DNA from: an uncultured Clostridia bacterium
Lineage (GTDB): Bacteria > Bacillota > Clostridia > UBA1381
NCBI GenBank assembly: GCA_947624165.1
Contig: CANQJC010000005.1
Coordinates: forward strand, 1 to 64,000
Length of the DNA: 64,000 nt
Direction: 5' to 3'
Notes under the pieces: model-generated
What the model was told of the DNA's origin: nothing
Seen by the model: the letters and a program-made list of their open reading frames with translations, nothing else
The model's database searches: none
Shown: in pieces, positions 34,057-42,496 of the stretch
Numbering within the stretch: position 1 is the stretch's first letter
How the letters are laid out: each line of letters starts with the position of its first letter
Made by a program: the position numbers and the translations under genes

Positions 34057-34186
34057 TAAATAATTTCTTATTAAGATACAATTGTGATATTTATCAATTT
34101 TTCAGATACTTTTTTTAAAAAATTCTTGCAAAAAGTCTTTTTTTATGATACTATACTGTAAACAATAATATCACGGAGGGATTTTT

Positions 34187-34813
34187 ATGACCACGGGCGA
34201 GAGAATAAAGCGTTTGAGGAAAGAGCACAAGCTGACCCAGGAGGAGCTCGGCGCGAAGATAGGCGTAAAGAAGGCGGCGGTACAGAAGTACGAAAAGGGT
34301 ACGGTAAAAAATATAAAGCGCGACTCTCTTATAAAGCTGGCGCAGATTTTGGACACCACGCCCGAATATCTGCTCGGCTGGGAGGACACGCCGTCGAACG
34401 CCGAGCCGCTGGGCGAGGGAGAATACGTCATGATACCCGTGATAGGCAGGGTCGCGGCGGGAATACACTGTTTCGCGGAAAATAACGTTCTCGATTACGA
34501 GCCTGTTTTGCGGAGCGAGATATTGAGCGGCGAGCAGTATTCCTTCCTGCGCGTCGTCGGCGACAGTATGTACCCCGTTTTTATGGAGGGAGACCTTGTA
34601 CTCGTGCGCTGCCAGACGAGCGTCGACAGCGGCAGCTACGCCGTCGTCACGATAGACGGCGAGGACGGAGTGGTAAAACGCGTGGTATACGGAAACGACT
34701 ATATAGAGCTTCAGTCGATAAATCCGATGTACCCGCCGCGCCGCTTTGAGGGCGAAGACGTGCTGCGTATACGCGTATTCGGACTTGTAAAGGAAATAAA
34801 GCGAAAGTTTTGA
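34187..34813 (+). CDS. LexA/CI-type phage repressor (XRE HTH plus S24 peptidase domain)
   Basis: The 208-aa protein has an N-terminal HTH (about residues 5-60, LTQEELGAKIGVKKAAVQKYEKG). The C-terminal S24 autoprotease domain has nucleophile Ser127 (GDSMYP) and Lys164 (GVVKRV). The Ala-Gly bond at 91-92 (RVAAGIH) matches LexA-type cleavage sites. It would repress the leftward operon and be inactivated by RecA in DNA damage. It faces away from the operon across a 230-nt AT-rich operator region. No terminator separates it from the M16 peptidase gene 31 nt downstream. Confidence 0.92.
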   Translation: MTTGERIKRLRKEHKLTQEELGAKIGVKKAAVQKYEKGTVKNIKRDSLIKLAQILDTTPEYLLGWEDTPSNAEPLGEGEYVMIPVIGRVAAGIHCFAENNVLDYEPVLRSEILSGEQYSFLRVVGDSMYPVFMEGDLVLVRCQTSVDSGSYAVVTIDGEDGVVKRVVYGNDYIELQSINPMYPPRRFEGEDVLRIRVFGLVKEIKRKF

Positions 34814-34844
34814 TAAATAATTTGTAAAAAAGGAGCATAAAATA

Positions 34845-36095
34845 TTGTACCGATATAAAACACTGACAAACGGCATACGCGTCGTAGCCGAAAAAATCAA
34901 TTACCTCAAATCGGTTTCCATAGGTGTGTGGATAGGCAACGGCTCGCGCTTCGAAAACGCCGAGGTAAACGGCGTGTCTCACTTTATAGAGCATATGCTT
35001 TTCAAAGGGACGCAAAAGCGCAGCGCGGCGCGTATCGCCGGCGAAATAGACGCAATAGGCGGTCAGATAGACGCGTTCACCACGCGCGAATATACATGCT
35101 TTTGTACAAAGACCCTCGACTGCCACGCGGAGCTTGCCGCGGACATACTTTCCGATATGCTTTTTTCTTCGCGTCTGGACGCGGTCGACATGGACCTTGA
35201 GCGCGGAGTTATAGGCGAGGAAATACGTATGTACGAGGACGATCCGGACGAGCTTGTGTACGACCTCTCCTCGCTCGCGGTATGGGGCGACACGCCGATG
35301 GGCAGACCGATCCTCGGTACGCACGAGTCGCTCGCCGCCATAACGCCGGAAATAATGCGCGGTTACATGGATAAACATTACACATCTGCAAATACTATAA
35401 TATCCGTGGCGGGGAATTTCGACGACGCGCTTTTCGACTTGCTCGAAAAATATTTCGGCTCGCGCGCGATGTCGTCCGAAACGCCCGCCATACCCGAAGC
35501 ACGCTACACCGGCGGCGTAAATATTGCCCGCCGCAAGGAGATAGAGCAGGTGCAGCTCGTCGCGTCGTTTAACGGTATAGACGCAATGGACGAGAGCGTG
35601 TACAGCCTTCTCGTTTTCAACAACGTTTTCGGGTCGGGAATGTCGTCGCGTTTGTTTCAGAATATACGCGAAAAGCGCGGACTTGTGTATTCCATATACG
35701 CCGGACACAGCGCGTATACGGGCGCGGGCGTCTTCGATATATCCGCGGGAATGAACCCGAACAGCGTCGGCGAAGTCGCAAAGTTTATTTCGGAGGAAAT
35801 AAACGTTATAAAACGCGACAAGCTCACCGAAGAGGAGATACAAACGTCAAAAGAGCAGCTTAAAGGCAGCTACATACTGGCAAACGAAAGCACCGACGCG
35901 CGCATGCAGGGTGCCGGACGCTCTTTGCTTTTGGGAAAGCCGATATATTCGCCCGAGGAGACGCTCGGCAAAATAGACGCGGTCGACCTCGACAGCGTAT
36001 CGGAAATAATCGACAGAGTTCTTGACCCTTCGACGCTCAGCGTCGCGGCGGTCGGACCGATAGACAGCGCGGATAATTTGTTCGATTTGGCATAA
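34845..36095 (+). CDS. M16-family zinc peptidase (insulinase/YmxG-like)
   Basis: The 416-aa protein has the inverted zinc motif HxxEH (HFIEHMLFKGT, about residue 46) and the downstream Glu region (ERGVIGEEIRMYEDDPDE), then a C-terminal inactive-like half with the RGLVYSIYAGHSAY loop. It degrades or processes peptides; the B. subtilis homologue is mlpA/ymxG. It starts at TTG 34845 with AAGGAG 9 nt upstream. It lies immediately after the phage repressor, so it marks the right host border of that locus. Confidence 0.9.
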   Translation: MYRYKTLTNGIRVVAEKINYLKSVSIGVWIGNGSRFENAEVNGVSHFIEHMLFKGTQKRSAARIAGEIDAIGGQIDAFTTREYTCFCTKTLDCHAELAADILSDMLFSSRLDAVDMDLERGVIGEEIRMYEDDPDELVYDLSSLAVWGDTPMGRPILGTHESLAAITPEIMRGYMDKHYTSANTIISVAGNFDDALFDLLEKYFGSRAMSSETPAIPEARYTGGVNIARRKEIEQVQLVASFNGIDAMDESVYSLLVFNNVFGSGMSSRLFQNIREKRGLVYSIYAGHSAYTGAGVFDISAGMNPNSVGEVAKFISEEINVIKRDKLTEEEIQTSKEQLKGSYILANESTDARMQGAGRSLLLGKPIYSPEETLGKIDAVDLDSVSEIIDRVLDPSTLSVAAVGPIDSADNLFDLA

Positions 36096-36220
36096 AGCGT
36101 GACAAAACGCGGGATATAGCGTATTCCCTCCGACGGAACGGAACGATATATCCTTGTGCCGCGCCGAATGACAAAACTCCGCGCTTTATCAAAAATTTAT
36201 ATAAATTTTTACCAAAACAC

Positions 36221-36249
36221 TTGCATTTTTTTTATTTTTGTAATATCCT
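36221..36249 (+). promoter_or_regulatory. promoter of ireB
   Basis: TTGCAT and TATCCT are separated by 17 nt, about 48 nt before the ATG. It is moderately matched. Confidence 0.5.
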
Positions 36250-36296
36250 ATACATAGTGGATTGCTATGTAAATTTACGGGAAAGGGTGAATAATC

Positions 36297-36548
36297 ATGG
36301 AATTTAACGAAACAATGAAAATTAACCTTGAGTTCGATAAAGAACAGGAGGTTAAGGAAGTCGTTTCAAAGGTGTACGAAGCTCTGAAAATCAAGGGCTA
36401 TGACCCCATCAGCCAAATCGTAGGCTATATCCTTTCGGGCGACCCCACCTACATAACAAGCTATAACGGCGCGAGGGGTCTTATAGTTAAAATAGAGCGT
36501 GACGAGCTTTTGGAGGAATTTGCCAAGACGTATATCAAAACGCTCTGA
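36297..36548 (+). CDS. ireB: IreB family (UPF0297) regulatory phosphoprotein
   Basis: The 83-aa protein is full length and closely follows the family ([33 protein letters not shown]). In Enterococcus, IreB is a substrate of the kinase IreK and affects cephalosporin resistance. In many Firmicutes this gene sits beside ruvX and yrzB; here it stands alone between an M16 peptidase and tadA. GAAAGGG precedes the ATG. Confidence 0.92.
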   Translation: MEFNETMKINLEFDKEQEVKEVVSKVYEALKIKGYDPISQIVGYILSGDPTYITSYNGARGLIVKIERDELLEEFAKTYIKTL

Positions 36549-36567
36549 TTTCTCGTGTTTGCGTGAA

Positions 36568-36592
36568 AAAGAGGCATAACGCCTCTTTTTTT
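36568..36592 (+). terminator. terminator after ireB
   Basis: AAGAGGC pairs with GCCTCTT over a short loop and is followed by a T-run. Confidence 0.85.
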
Positions 36593-36594
36593 CT

Positions 36595-36623
36595 TTGACA
36601 GTACGACCGAAATATGATATAAC
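36595..36623 (+). promoter_or_regulatory. promoter of tadA
   Basis: TTGACA and TATAAC are separated by 17 nt, about 30 nt before the ATG. Confidence 0.8.
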
Positions 36624-36653
36624 TAAACGAAGAAGCGACGAAAGGAACATGAT

Positions 36654-37121
36654 ATGGACGAAAAATTCATGCGCGAAGCCGTCAGACAAGCGAAGATCGC
36701 GGCGTCGAAGGGCGAAACGCCGGTGGGCGCGGTCATAGTGCGCGGCGGCGAGATCATATCCCGCGGCTACAACAAGCGCGAGACCAAAAAAAACGCGCTC
36801 ATGCACGCCGAAATAACGGCTGTCGGCAGAGCGTGCGCCAAGCTCGGCGGCTGGAGACTTCCCGGCTGCGATATATACGTAACGCTCGAACCGTGTCCGA
36901 TGTGCGCGGGCGCGATAATAAACGCGCGGATAGAAAATTTGTATTTCGGCGCGTACGACCCAAAGGGCGGCTGCTGCGGCTCGGTAACGAACCTGTTCGC
37001 GGACGGCATGTTTAACCACCGCGTCAACGTCACGGGCGGCGTTATGGAGGAAGAGTGCGCGCGTGTGCTCTCGTCCTTTTTTAAAGCCCTGCGTGAGAAA
37101 AAAAGGAACGGCGGCCCGTAA
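36654..37121 (+). CDS. tadA: tRNA-specific adenosine deaminase
   Basis: The 155-aa protein has the cytidine-deaminase zinc signature HAE (MHAEITAV, about residue 51) and PCPMCAGA, and the TadA-typical GCCGS(V)TNLF loop. It converts A34 to inosine in tRNA-Arg(ACG). Its promoter is directly upstream and trmB follows 54 nt later, so the two tRNA-modification genes may be co-transcribed. Confidence 0.95.
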   Translation: MDEKFMREAVRQAKIAASKGETPVGAVIVRGGEIISRGYNKRETKKNALMHAEITAVGRACAKLGGWRLPGCDIYVTLEPCPMCAGAIINARIENLYFGAYDPKGGCCGSVTNLFADGMFNHRVNVTGGVMEEECARVLSSFFKALREKKRNGGP

Positions 37122-37175
37122 CGCCGCCGCGCCCGCCAATATCCCGCGCTTTATTATTTATAAGAGGTAATACTT

Positions 37176-37838
37176 ATGAGAATGAGAAAAAAGAAAAATT
37201 GCGCCGCGCGTATGGAACGCTGCGCCGATATATTTGTGAGCGACCCCGCCGCGCTTCGCGGCGCGTGGAACGCGCGTTTCTCCAACGATAATCCGATACA
37301 TTTGGAAATAGGCTGCGGAAAGGGTAATTTTATCGTCGGTATGGCAAAAATGTACCCGAACGTTAATTTCATCGCAGCGGAAAAAGTCAGAGACGTTATA
37401 GTAATGGCTATGGAAAAAGCGAAGGAAGCGAAACTTACGAACGTGCTTTTTACCGATATGGACGCGGAGATCATCGAAAACGTCTTTGAAAAAGGGGAGA
37501 TCGAGCGCGTCTACCTCAATTTTTCCGACCCCTGGAAGAAAAACAAACAGGCGAAACGCCGCCTGACGCACAAACGCTTTCTCGACCGCTACAAGGCGGT
37601 CATGAAGGACGGCTCGTATATATGGTTCAAAACGGATAACCGCGCTCTGTTCGAGTTTTCCTTAAACTCCTTCGCCGCGGAGAATTTCAAAATGGAAAAT
37701 ATAAGCTTCGATCTGCATAATTCTTCGTTTGAAGGCAACGTCATGACCGAATACGAAAAACGTTTCTCCGACGCGGGTATGCCGATATACCGTCTCGAAG
37801 CCGTTTATCTCGGTTGGGAGGACAAGCGCGCCAAATGA
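37176..37838 (+). CDS. trmB: tRNA (guanine46-N7)-methyltransferase
   Basis: The 220-aa protein has SAM-binding motif I (LEIGCGKGNF), the family signature NFSDPWKKNKQAKRRL, and a C-terminal segment ending SDAGMPIYRLEA. It methylates G46 of tRNAs. AGAGGT precedes the ATG. It is full length and unremarkable apart from a lysine-rich start. Confidence 0.95.
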   Translation: MRMRKKKNCAARMERCADIFVSDPAALRGAWNARFSNDNPIHLEIGCGKGNFIVGMAKMYPNVNFIAAEKVRDVIVMAMEKAKEAKLTNVLFTDMDAEIIENVFEKGEIERVYLNFSDPWKKNKQAKRRLTHKRFLDRYKAVMKDGSYIWFKTDNRALFEFSLNSFAAENFKMENISFDLHNSSFEGNVMTEYEKRFSDAGMPIYRLEAVYLGWEDKRAK

Positions 37839-37898
37839 CGCCGTTTACGCGCGCGGCGCATATTTACACAAAAATAATGAATAAAACATCGCGGGATA

Positions 37899-37927
37899 TT
37901 GACAAACTTCTTCATTAGTAATATAAT
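37899..37927 (+). promoter_or_regulatory. promoter of the trans-sulfuration enzyme gene
   Basis: TTGACA and TATAAT are separated by 17 nt and lie 34 nt before ATG 37961, which rules out a long leader or riboswitch. Confidence 0.8.
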
Positions 37928-37960
37928 TACGTCTGTATGAAAATGAAAAGAGGGAAAAAA

Positions 37961-39151
37961 ATGGACAACGATTTTTCAAAATACGGCTTCGCAACTCAGT
38001 GTATACATTCGGGAAACAAGCCGGACGCGGAGACGGGCGCGATCGAACGCCCCATAACAATGGCTAACAGTTACGTTCTTCCGTACGACCCCTCAAAGGT
38101 CAATTGGTCGAGCGCGGACGACGAAAAGCCTATTTATACGCGCAACGGCGGTGCGAACCAGATGTATCTTCAGGAAAGGCTCGCTCTTTTGGAGGGCGGC
38201 GAGGACGCAGTTGTTTTAGGCAGCGGCGTGGCGGCTCTTTCCGGCACGTTTTTCTCGCTTTTAAAAAGCGGCGACCATGTGGTTTTCTCGGACGTGACAT
38301 ATATCGCGGTATATCGTCTTTTGAACGAGCTTTTCAACAATAAATTCGAGGTGGAGACAACGATCGTCGATACCTCCGACCTCGACGCGGTAAGAAAAGC
38401 CGTGAGACCCAATACGAAACTTATACATATAGAATCCCCCGGAAACCCGACGCTTAAGATTTCCGATATAAGAGAAATAGCAAAAATCGCGCACGAAAAC
38501 AACGCGCTGCTGTCGGTCGATAATACCTTCTCCACGCCGTTCAATCAAAAACCGCTTGAACTGGGCGCGGATATCGTAATTGAAAGTCTGACAAAATATA
38601 TAAACGGTCACGGCGACGCGATGGGCGGCGCGGTGATTTCGACAAAGGAAATTATCGGACGGATAAAGTCTCAGGCGATGGTAAATCTGGGAGGAACAAT
38701 AAGCCCGTTCAACGCGTGGCTCATTATGCGCGGTTCGTCCACGCTCCCGCTGAGAATGAAGCAGCATAACGAGAACGGACAAAAGGTCGCGGAATATCTC
38801 GAAAGCCTTCCCTGCGTGACGTTTGTCGCGTACCCCGGACTGAAAAGCTTTAAAGGACACGAGATCGCAAAAAAGCAGATGAAGGGCTTCGGCGGTATGC
38901 TGTCCTTCGGCATAACGGGCGACCACGACAAGCATAATGAATTTGTCAGCCACCTGAAAATCATTACGTCCGCCGTATCGCTCGGACACGGCGCGAGCCT
39001 TATCGCCTTTCTGGGCGAGGACGACGAGCGTCAGTACCTGTTCCCGGACGAATTCAGCAACGGCTTCTTCCGCATGAGCATCGGTACGGAGGACGCGGAG
39101 GATATCATAGGCGATCTCGACCGCGCTTTCAGAGAGGTCGGACTGCTGTAA
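37961..39151 (+). CDS. Cys/Met metabolism PLP enzyme (methionine gamma-lyase/O-acetylhomoserine sulfhydrylase type)
   Basis: The 396-aa protein has the family's PLP lysine in SLTKYINGHGDAMGG (about residue 210), substrate-binding residues in IHIESPGNPT, and SVDNTFSTPF. Options include cystathionine lyase/synthase, methionine gamma-lyase, and sulfhydrylase. With an acetyl-type MetA in the window, a role in making or degrading homocysteine or methionine is plausible. ATG 37961 is preceded by AGAGGG; the track start at 37937 is less likely. It is followed by putP. Confidence 0.85.
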   Translation: MDNDFSKYGFATQCIHSGNKPDAETGAIERPITMANSYVLPYDPSKVNWSSADDEKPIYTRNGGANQMYLQERLALLEGGEDAVVLGSGVAALSGTFFSLLKSGDHVVFSDVTYIAVYRLLNELFNNKFEVETTIVDTSDLDAVRKAVRPNTKLIHIESPGNPTLKISDIREIAKIAHENNALLSVDNTFSTPFNQKPLELGADIVIESLTKYINGHGDAMGGAVISTKEIIGRIKSQAMVNLGGTISPFNAWLIMRGSSTLPLRMKQHNENGQKVAEYLESLPCVTFVAYPGLKSFKGHEIAKKQMKGFGGMLSFGITGDHDKHNEFVSHLKIITSAVSLGHGASLIAFLGEDDERQYLFPDEFSNGFFRMSIGTEDAEDIIGDLDRAFREVGLL

Positions 39152-39231
39152 TCAATTTAATGCTTTCGGCACGGCATACGCGTCGTATCGGAATCGGTTT
39201 AATAAATCAAATATATTTATGGAGGTAAATT

Positions 39232-40797
39232 ATGACACAGCAAAACATTTGCATTATGATTTCCATCGTCGCATACCTGCTTGTGGTACTCGGTATCGGC
39301 GTATGGTTTTCACGCAGAAACAAGACCGCCGACGATTTCTACCTCGGCGGCAGAAAGCTCGGTCCGTTCGTAACGGCGATGAGCGCGGAAGCGTCGGACA
39401 TGAGCAGCTATCTGCTTATGGGCGTTCCCGGACTTGCGTTCCTCACGGGTATCGCGGACGCGTCCTGGACGGCGATAGGACTTATCATAGGTACATACCT
39501 GAACTGGCTTATCGTCGCGAAAAAATTAAGACGTTATTCGAGCCGTATCGGCGCGACGACTATTCCGGCGTTCTTCTCCGAACGCTTCAAGGATAAGTCA
39601 AGGATATTAAGCGTTATCGCGGCGATAGTTATCATAATCTTCTTCGTACCGTACACGGCTTCGGGCTTTGTGGCGTGCGGAAAGCTGTTTAATTCGCTCT
39701 TCGGCGTTGACTACATGATAGCGATGCTCATTTGCGCGTTCGTAATCATCATGTACACGATGCTCGGCGGCTTCATGGCTGCGAGCACGAGCGACTTTTT
39801 ACAGAGTATAATAATGACGATAGGTCTTGTGATAGTTGTAGGCTACGGCGTTGTAAATGCCGGCGGCTTCGGCGCGGTCGTTGAAAATGCGAAAGCGATC
39901 CCCGGCTATTTCAGCCTGACTCAAACATACGACCCCGCGACGAACAGCTCTGCGGTCTACGGAGCGTTCAGAAGCTGCTCGATGCTCGCGTGGGGCTTGG
40001 GCTACTTCGGTATGCCGCACATTCTTCTGAGATTCATGGCTATCGAGGATGCGAAGAAACTGAAGCTCTCAAGAAGAGTAGCGTCGCTGTGGTGCCTTAT
40101 CTCGCTTGCCGTAGCGGTATTTATCGGTATCGCGGGCATGGCTCTCGTAAGCAAGGGCGTTATGGCTCCGCTTTACGACAACGCCGCCGTCGCGGCGGGA
40201 ACTGCGGGCGCGCAGTCGGAGAACGTTCTTATTGAAATTTCAAAGCTGATAGCCCAGCACGGCGTACTTGCGGCGATCATCGCGGGCGTGATACTCGCGG
40301 GAATACTGGCGGCGACGATGTCAACGGCTGACTCGCAGCTCCTCGCGGCTTCCTCGTCCGTATCGCAGAACATCATCAAGGAAAAGCTTTTCCCGAAGAT
40401 GACCGAGGAAACGACGATGATAGTGGCACGCTTCACACTCGTTATAATAGCGGTGGTTGCGGCGTTCTTAGCGCGCGACCCGAACAGCTCTGTATTCGGC
40501 ATCGTATCGTTCGCATGGGCGGGCTTCGGCGCGGCGTTCGGACCTGTAATGCTCGCGGCTCTGTTCTGGAAGCGCACGACGAAGCAGGGCGCGCTTGCCG
40601 GAATGATAGCGGGCGGCGCGATGGTATTCATCTGGAAATACGGCATAGCGAAGCTCGGCGGCATTTTAGCTATATACGAACTGCTGCCGGCGTTCATATT
40701 CGGACTTATCGCCATTATCGTGGTAAGTTTGCTCACAAAAGAGCCGGACAAGGACACGGTCGAAATTTTCGACGAAGTAACCGCTATGAAGGATTGA
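39232..40797 (+). CDS. putP: sodium/proline symporter (SSS family)
   Basis: The 521-aa protein has about 13 membrane segments. PutP hallmarks are AEASDMSSYLLMGVPG (sodium and substrate site), RIGATTIPAFFSERF, and MSTADSQLLAASSSVSQ. It imports proline with Na+. GGAGG lies 6 nt before the ATG. A strong terminator hairpin lies at 40865-40895, shared with the convergent GH88 gene. Confidence 0.93.
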   Translation: MTQQNICIMISIVAYLLVVLGIGVWFSRRNKTADDFYLGGRKLGPFVTAMSAEASDMSSYLLMGVPGLAFLTGIADASWTAIGLIIGTYLNWLIVAKKLRRYSSRIGATTIPAFFSERFKDKSRILSVIAAIVIIIFFVPYTASGFVACGKLFNSLFGVDYMIAMLICAFVIIMYTMLGGFMAASTSDFLQSIIMTIGLVIVVGYGVVNAGGFGAVVENAKAIPGYFSLTQTYDPATNSSAVYGAFRSCSMLAWGLGYFGMPHILLRFMAIEDAKKLKLSRRVASLWCLISLAVAVFIGIAGMALVSKGVMAPLYDNAAVAAGTAGAQSENVLIEISKLIAQHGVLAAIIAGVILAGILAATMSTADSQLLAASSSVSQNIIKEKLFPKMTEETTMIVARFTLVIIAVVAAFLARDPNSSVFGIVSFAWAGFGAAFGPVMLAALFWKRTTKQGALAGMIAGGAMVFIWKYGIAKLGGILAIYELLPAFIFGLIAIIVVSLLTKEPDKDTVEIFDEVTAMKD

Positions 40798-40864
40798 TAA
40801 AAATAACGATCGTCTTACCGCGCCGCATCGCGGCTGCGGGACGATACGCGGATCATAACGATAA

Positions 40865-40895
40865 AAAACGACTGCCCCTTCGGACAGTCGTTTTT
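40865..40895. terminator. bidirectional terminator between putP and the GH88 gene
   Basis: AAAACGACTGCCCCTTCGGACAGTCGTTTT forms a strong stem (a C/C mismatch near the loop) with A-runs and T-runs on both sides. Confidence 0.85.
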
Positions 40896-40897
40896 AA

Positions 40898-42073
40898 TTA
40901 CCAATATTTTTCCCAATCGCTTACAAGCCGCGTCAAAGCCTCCATATAGAAATAGTCTCCCCATGCGTTACACTCGTCGACGCCGCCGTTGCGGCATTGA
41001 TTTGTCGGGGTTTTTTTGGAATATGTACCATGCAGCAGCAGCCCGTTCGAGCAATCGCGGCTTTTTACCGCGCACGTATCTGATATCGCTTTAAGTATAC
41101 GCTTCGCCGCGCCCTCGTAATAATCGGATTGCTCGCGCGGCAGATTTTTTGCCATCTCAAGCATTCCGCATACCGCGATAACTCCCGCGGAGGAATCGCG
41201 CGGCTCGCCGCTTCCCGTGTCGAAATCGAAGTCCCAGTACGGCACGAGGTCGTCGGGAAGATGTTCGATAAAATAATCCGTCACGCGTACAAAAATATCC
41301 GCGTAACGCTCGTCGCCGAGCCTTTCATACGCCAGCGCGCTGCCGTATATGCCCCACGCCTGACCCCGCGCCCACGCGCTGCCGTCTCGGTTTCCTTGGT
41401 TTGTAACGCCCCTCACGCCTTTTCCCGTCTCGGGATCGAAAAAGTAAGTGTGATAAGTCGAATCATCGGGACGCACGATATAATTCGTCGCGGTAAGTAT
41501 ATGACTTTTCGCCTTTTCGGCGTAGATCGGATCGCCGGTAACGTCGCTTGCCCAGAACAAGAGCGGCATATTCATCAGACAGTCTATGATAAGCCTGTAA
41601 TTATCCTTCGCGCCCATGTCGCCCCACGCCTGGAAGAATTGTCCCTTTTCATGGAACCGCGTCAACAGATTGTCCGCGGCGGCAAGCGCGGCTTTTTTAC
41701 CCGTCTCGCTGCCGGTAAGCTTGTACGCCGCGACGCATGAGGGCGTGTACAAAAATCCCATATCGTGATGATCGACGTTTATTTTCTTTTCGATCCTGTC
41801 AAGAAACGATTCGACCTGCGTCAGCGCGGCGTCCTTGAATTTCCCGTCACTGGTACGCTCGTATGCGAGCCATACCTCGCCGGTCCAAAAGCCCTCCGTC
41901 CAGTCGGTGTTGTACGACTTGGGATAAAAATTATTTTCACTGTTGGCGGCAGGGAAGCAGCCGCGAAAATCGTCAAGATTTTCCCCGACCAGCCTTACGG
42001 CGTTCGCGAGCGCGCGTTCCGCTTCGTCTTTCCCAAACGGCGGATAAGCCGCCAAAGCGTCTTTTGTCATCAT
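40898..42073 (-). CDS. glycoside hydrolase family 88 (unsaturated glucuronyl hydrolase-like)
   Basis: The 391-aa protein shows GH88 features: NTDWTEGFWTGEVWLAYE, the catalytic Asp in DHHDMGFLY (about residue 102), a second Asp in LIIDCLMNMPLLFWAS, and NRDGSAWARGQAWGIYG. It would cleave unsaturated uronic acid from oligosaccharides released by polysaccharide lyases. There is no signal peptide, so it acts in the cytoplasm. It follows panD by 24 nt with its own AGGTGG site and appears to be the last gene of the pan operon, an unexpected partnership. Confidence 0.9.
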   Translation of the reverse strand: MMTKDALAAYPPFGKDEAERALANAVRLVGENLDDFRGCFPAANSENNFYPKSYNTDWTEGFWTGEVWLAYERTSDGKFKDAALTQVESFLDRIEKKINVDHHDMGFLYTPSCVAAYKLTGSETGKKAALAAADNLLTRFHEKGQFFQAWGDMGAKDNYRLIIDCLMNMPLLFWASDVTGDPIYAEKAKSHILTATNYIVRPDDSTYHTYFFDPETGKGVRGVTNQGNRDGSAWARGQAWGIYGSALAYERLGDERYADIFVRVTDYFIEHLPDDLVPYWDFDFDTGSGEPRDSSAGVIAVCGMLEMAKNLPREQSDYYEGAAKRILKAISDTCAVKSRDCSNGLLLHGTYSKKTPTNQCRNGGVDECNAWGDYFYMEALTRLVSDWEKYW

Positions 42074-42097
42074 AAATCAAACCACCTCGTTGTATGC

Positions 42098-42481
42098 TTA
42101 TTCGATTTCCCCGTGTTTTTCGCAGCGCGAAGACTTTACAATGCGGTTTTTCTCATCGACAAATACGACCGTCGGCTTGTGTTCTTCCGCTTCTTCCTCC
42201 GTCAGGGAACAGTATGACATTATAATGATTTTATCGCCCTTCTGCACGCGTCTCGCCGCCGCGCCGTTGAGACATATAACGCCCGAATTTTTCTCTCCGG
42301 CGATAGTGTACGTTTCAAACCGCTCTCCGTTATTTATATTCACGACCTGCACCTTTTCGTATTCGAGAATATGCGCGGCGCGAAGCAGCGCGCTGTCGAC
42401 CGTAATGCTCCCGACATAATTAAGTTCCGATTCCGTTACGACGGCGCGGTGTATTTTCCCTTTGAGCATCGTTATTTCCAT
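42098..42481 (-). CDS. panD: aspartate 1-decarboxylase (proenzyme)
   Basis: The 127-aa protein is full length, with the self-cleavage site Gly-Ser in YVGSITVD that generates the pyruvoyl cofactor. It makes beta-alanine from aspartate for PanC. It starts at ATG 42481 with AAAGGAG upstream; a second ATG four codons in is the classical start (MLKGKIHRA) but lacks a ribosome site. Third gene of panB-panC-panD. Confidence 0.95.
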   Translation of the reverse strand: MEITMLKGKIHRAVVTESELNYVGSITVDSALLRAAHILEYEKVQVVNINNGERFETYTIAGEKNSGVICLNGAAARRVQKGDKIIIMSYCSLTEEEAEEHKPTVVFVDEKNRIVKSSRCEKHGEIE

Positions 42482-42496
42482 TCCGACGTTACTCCT

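Noticed and set aside
21693-34844. att core repeats flanking the phage locus
   Set aside because: No convincing direct repeat was found by eye between the left terminator region and the repressor-peptidase gap; neither border is a tRNA gene.
34647-35843. 398-aa minus-strand ORF
   Set aside because: It is antisense to the M16 peptidase and repressor genes, is rich in Arg, Tyr and His, and has no ribosome site; it is a shadow of the coding frame.
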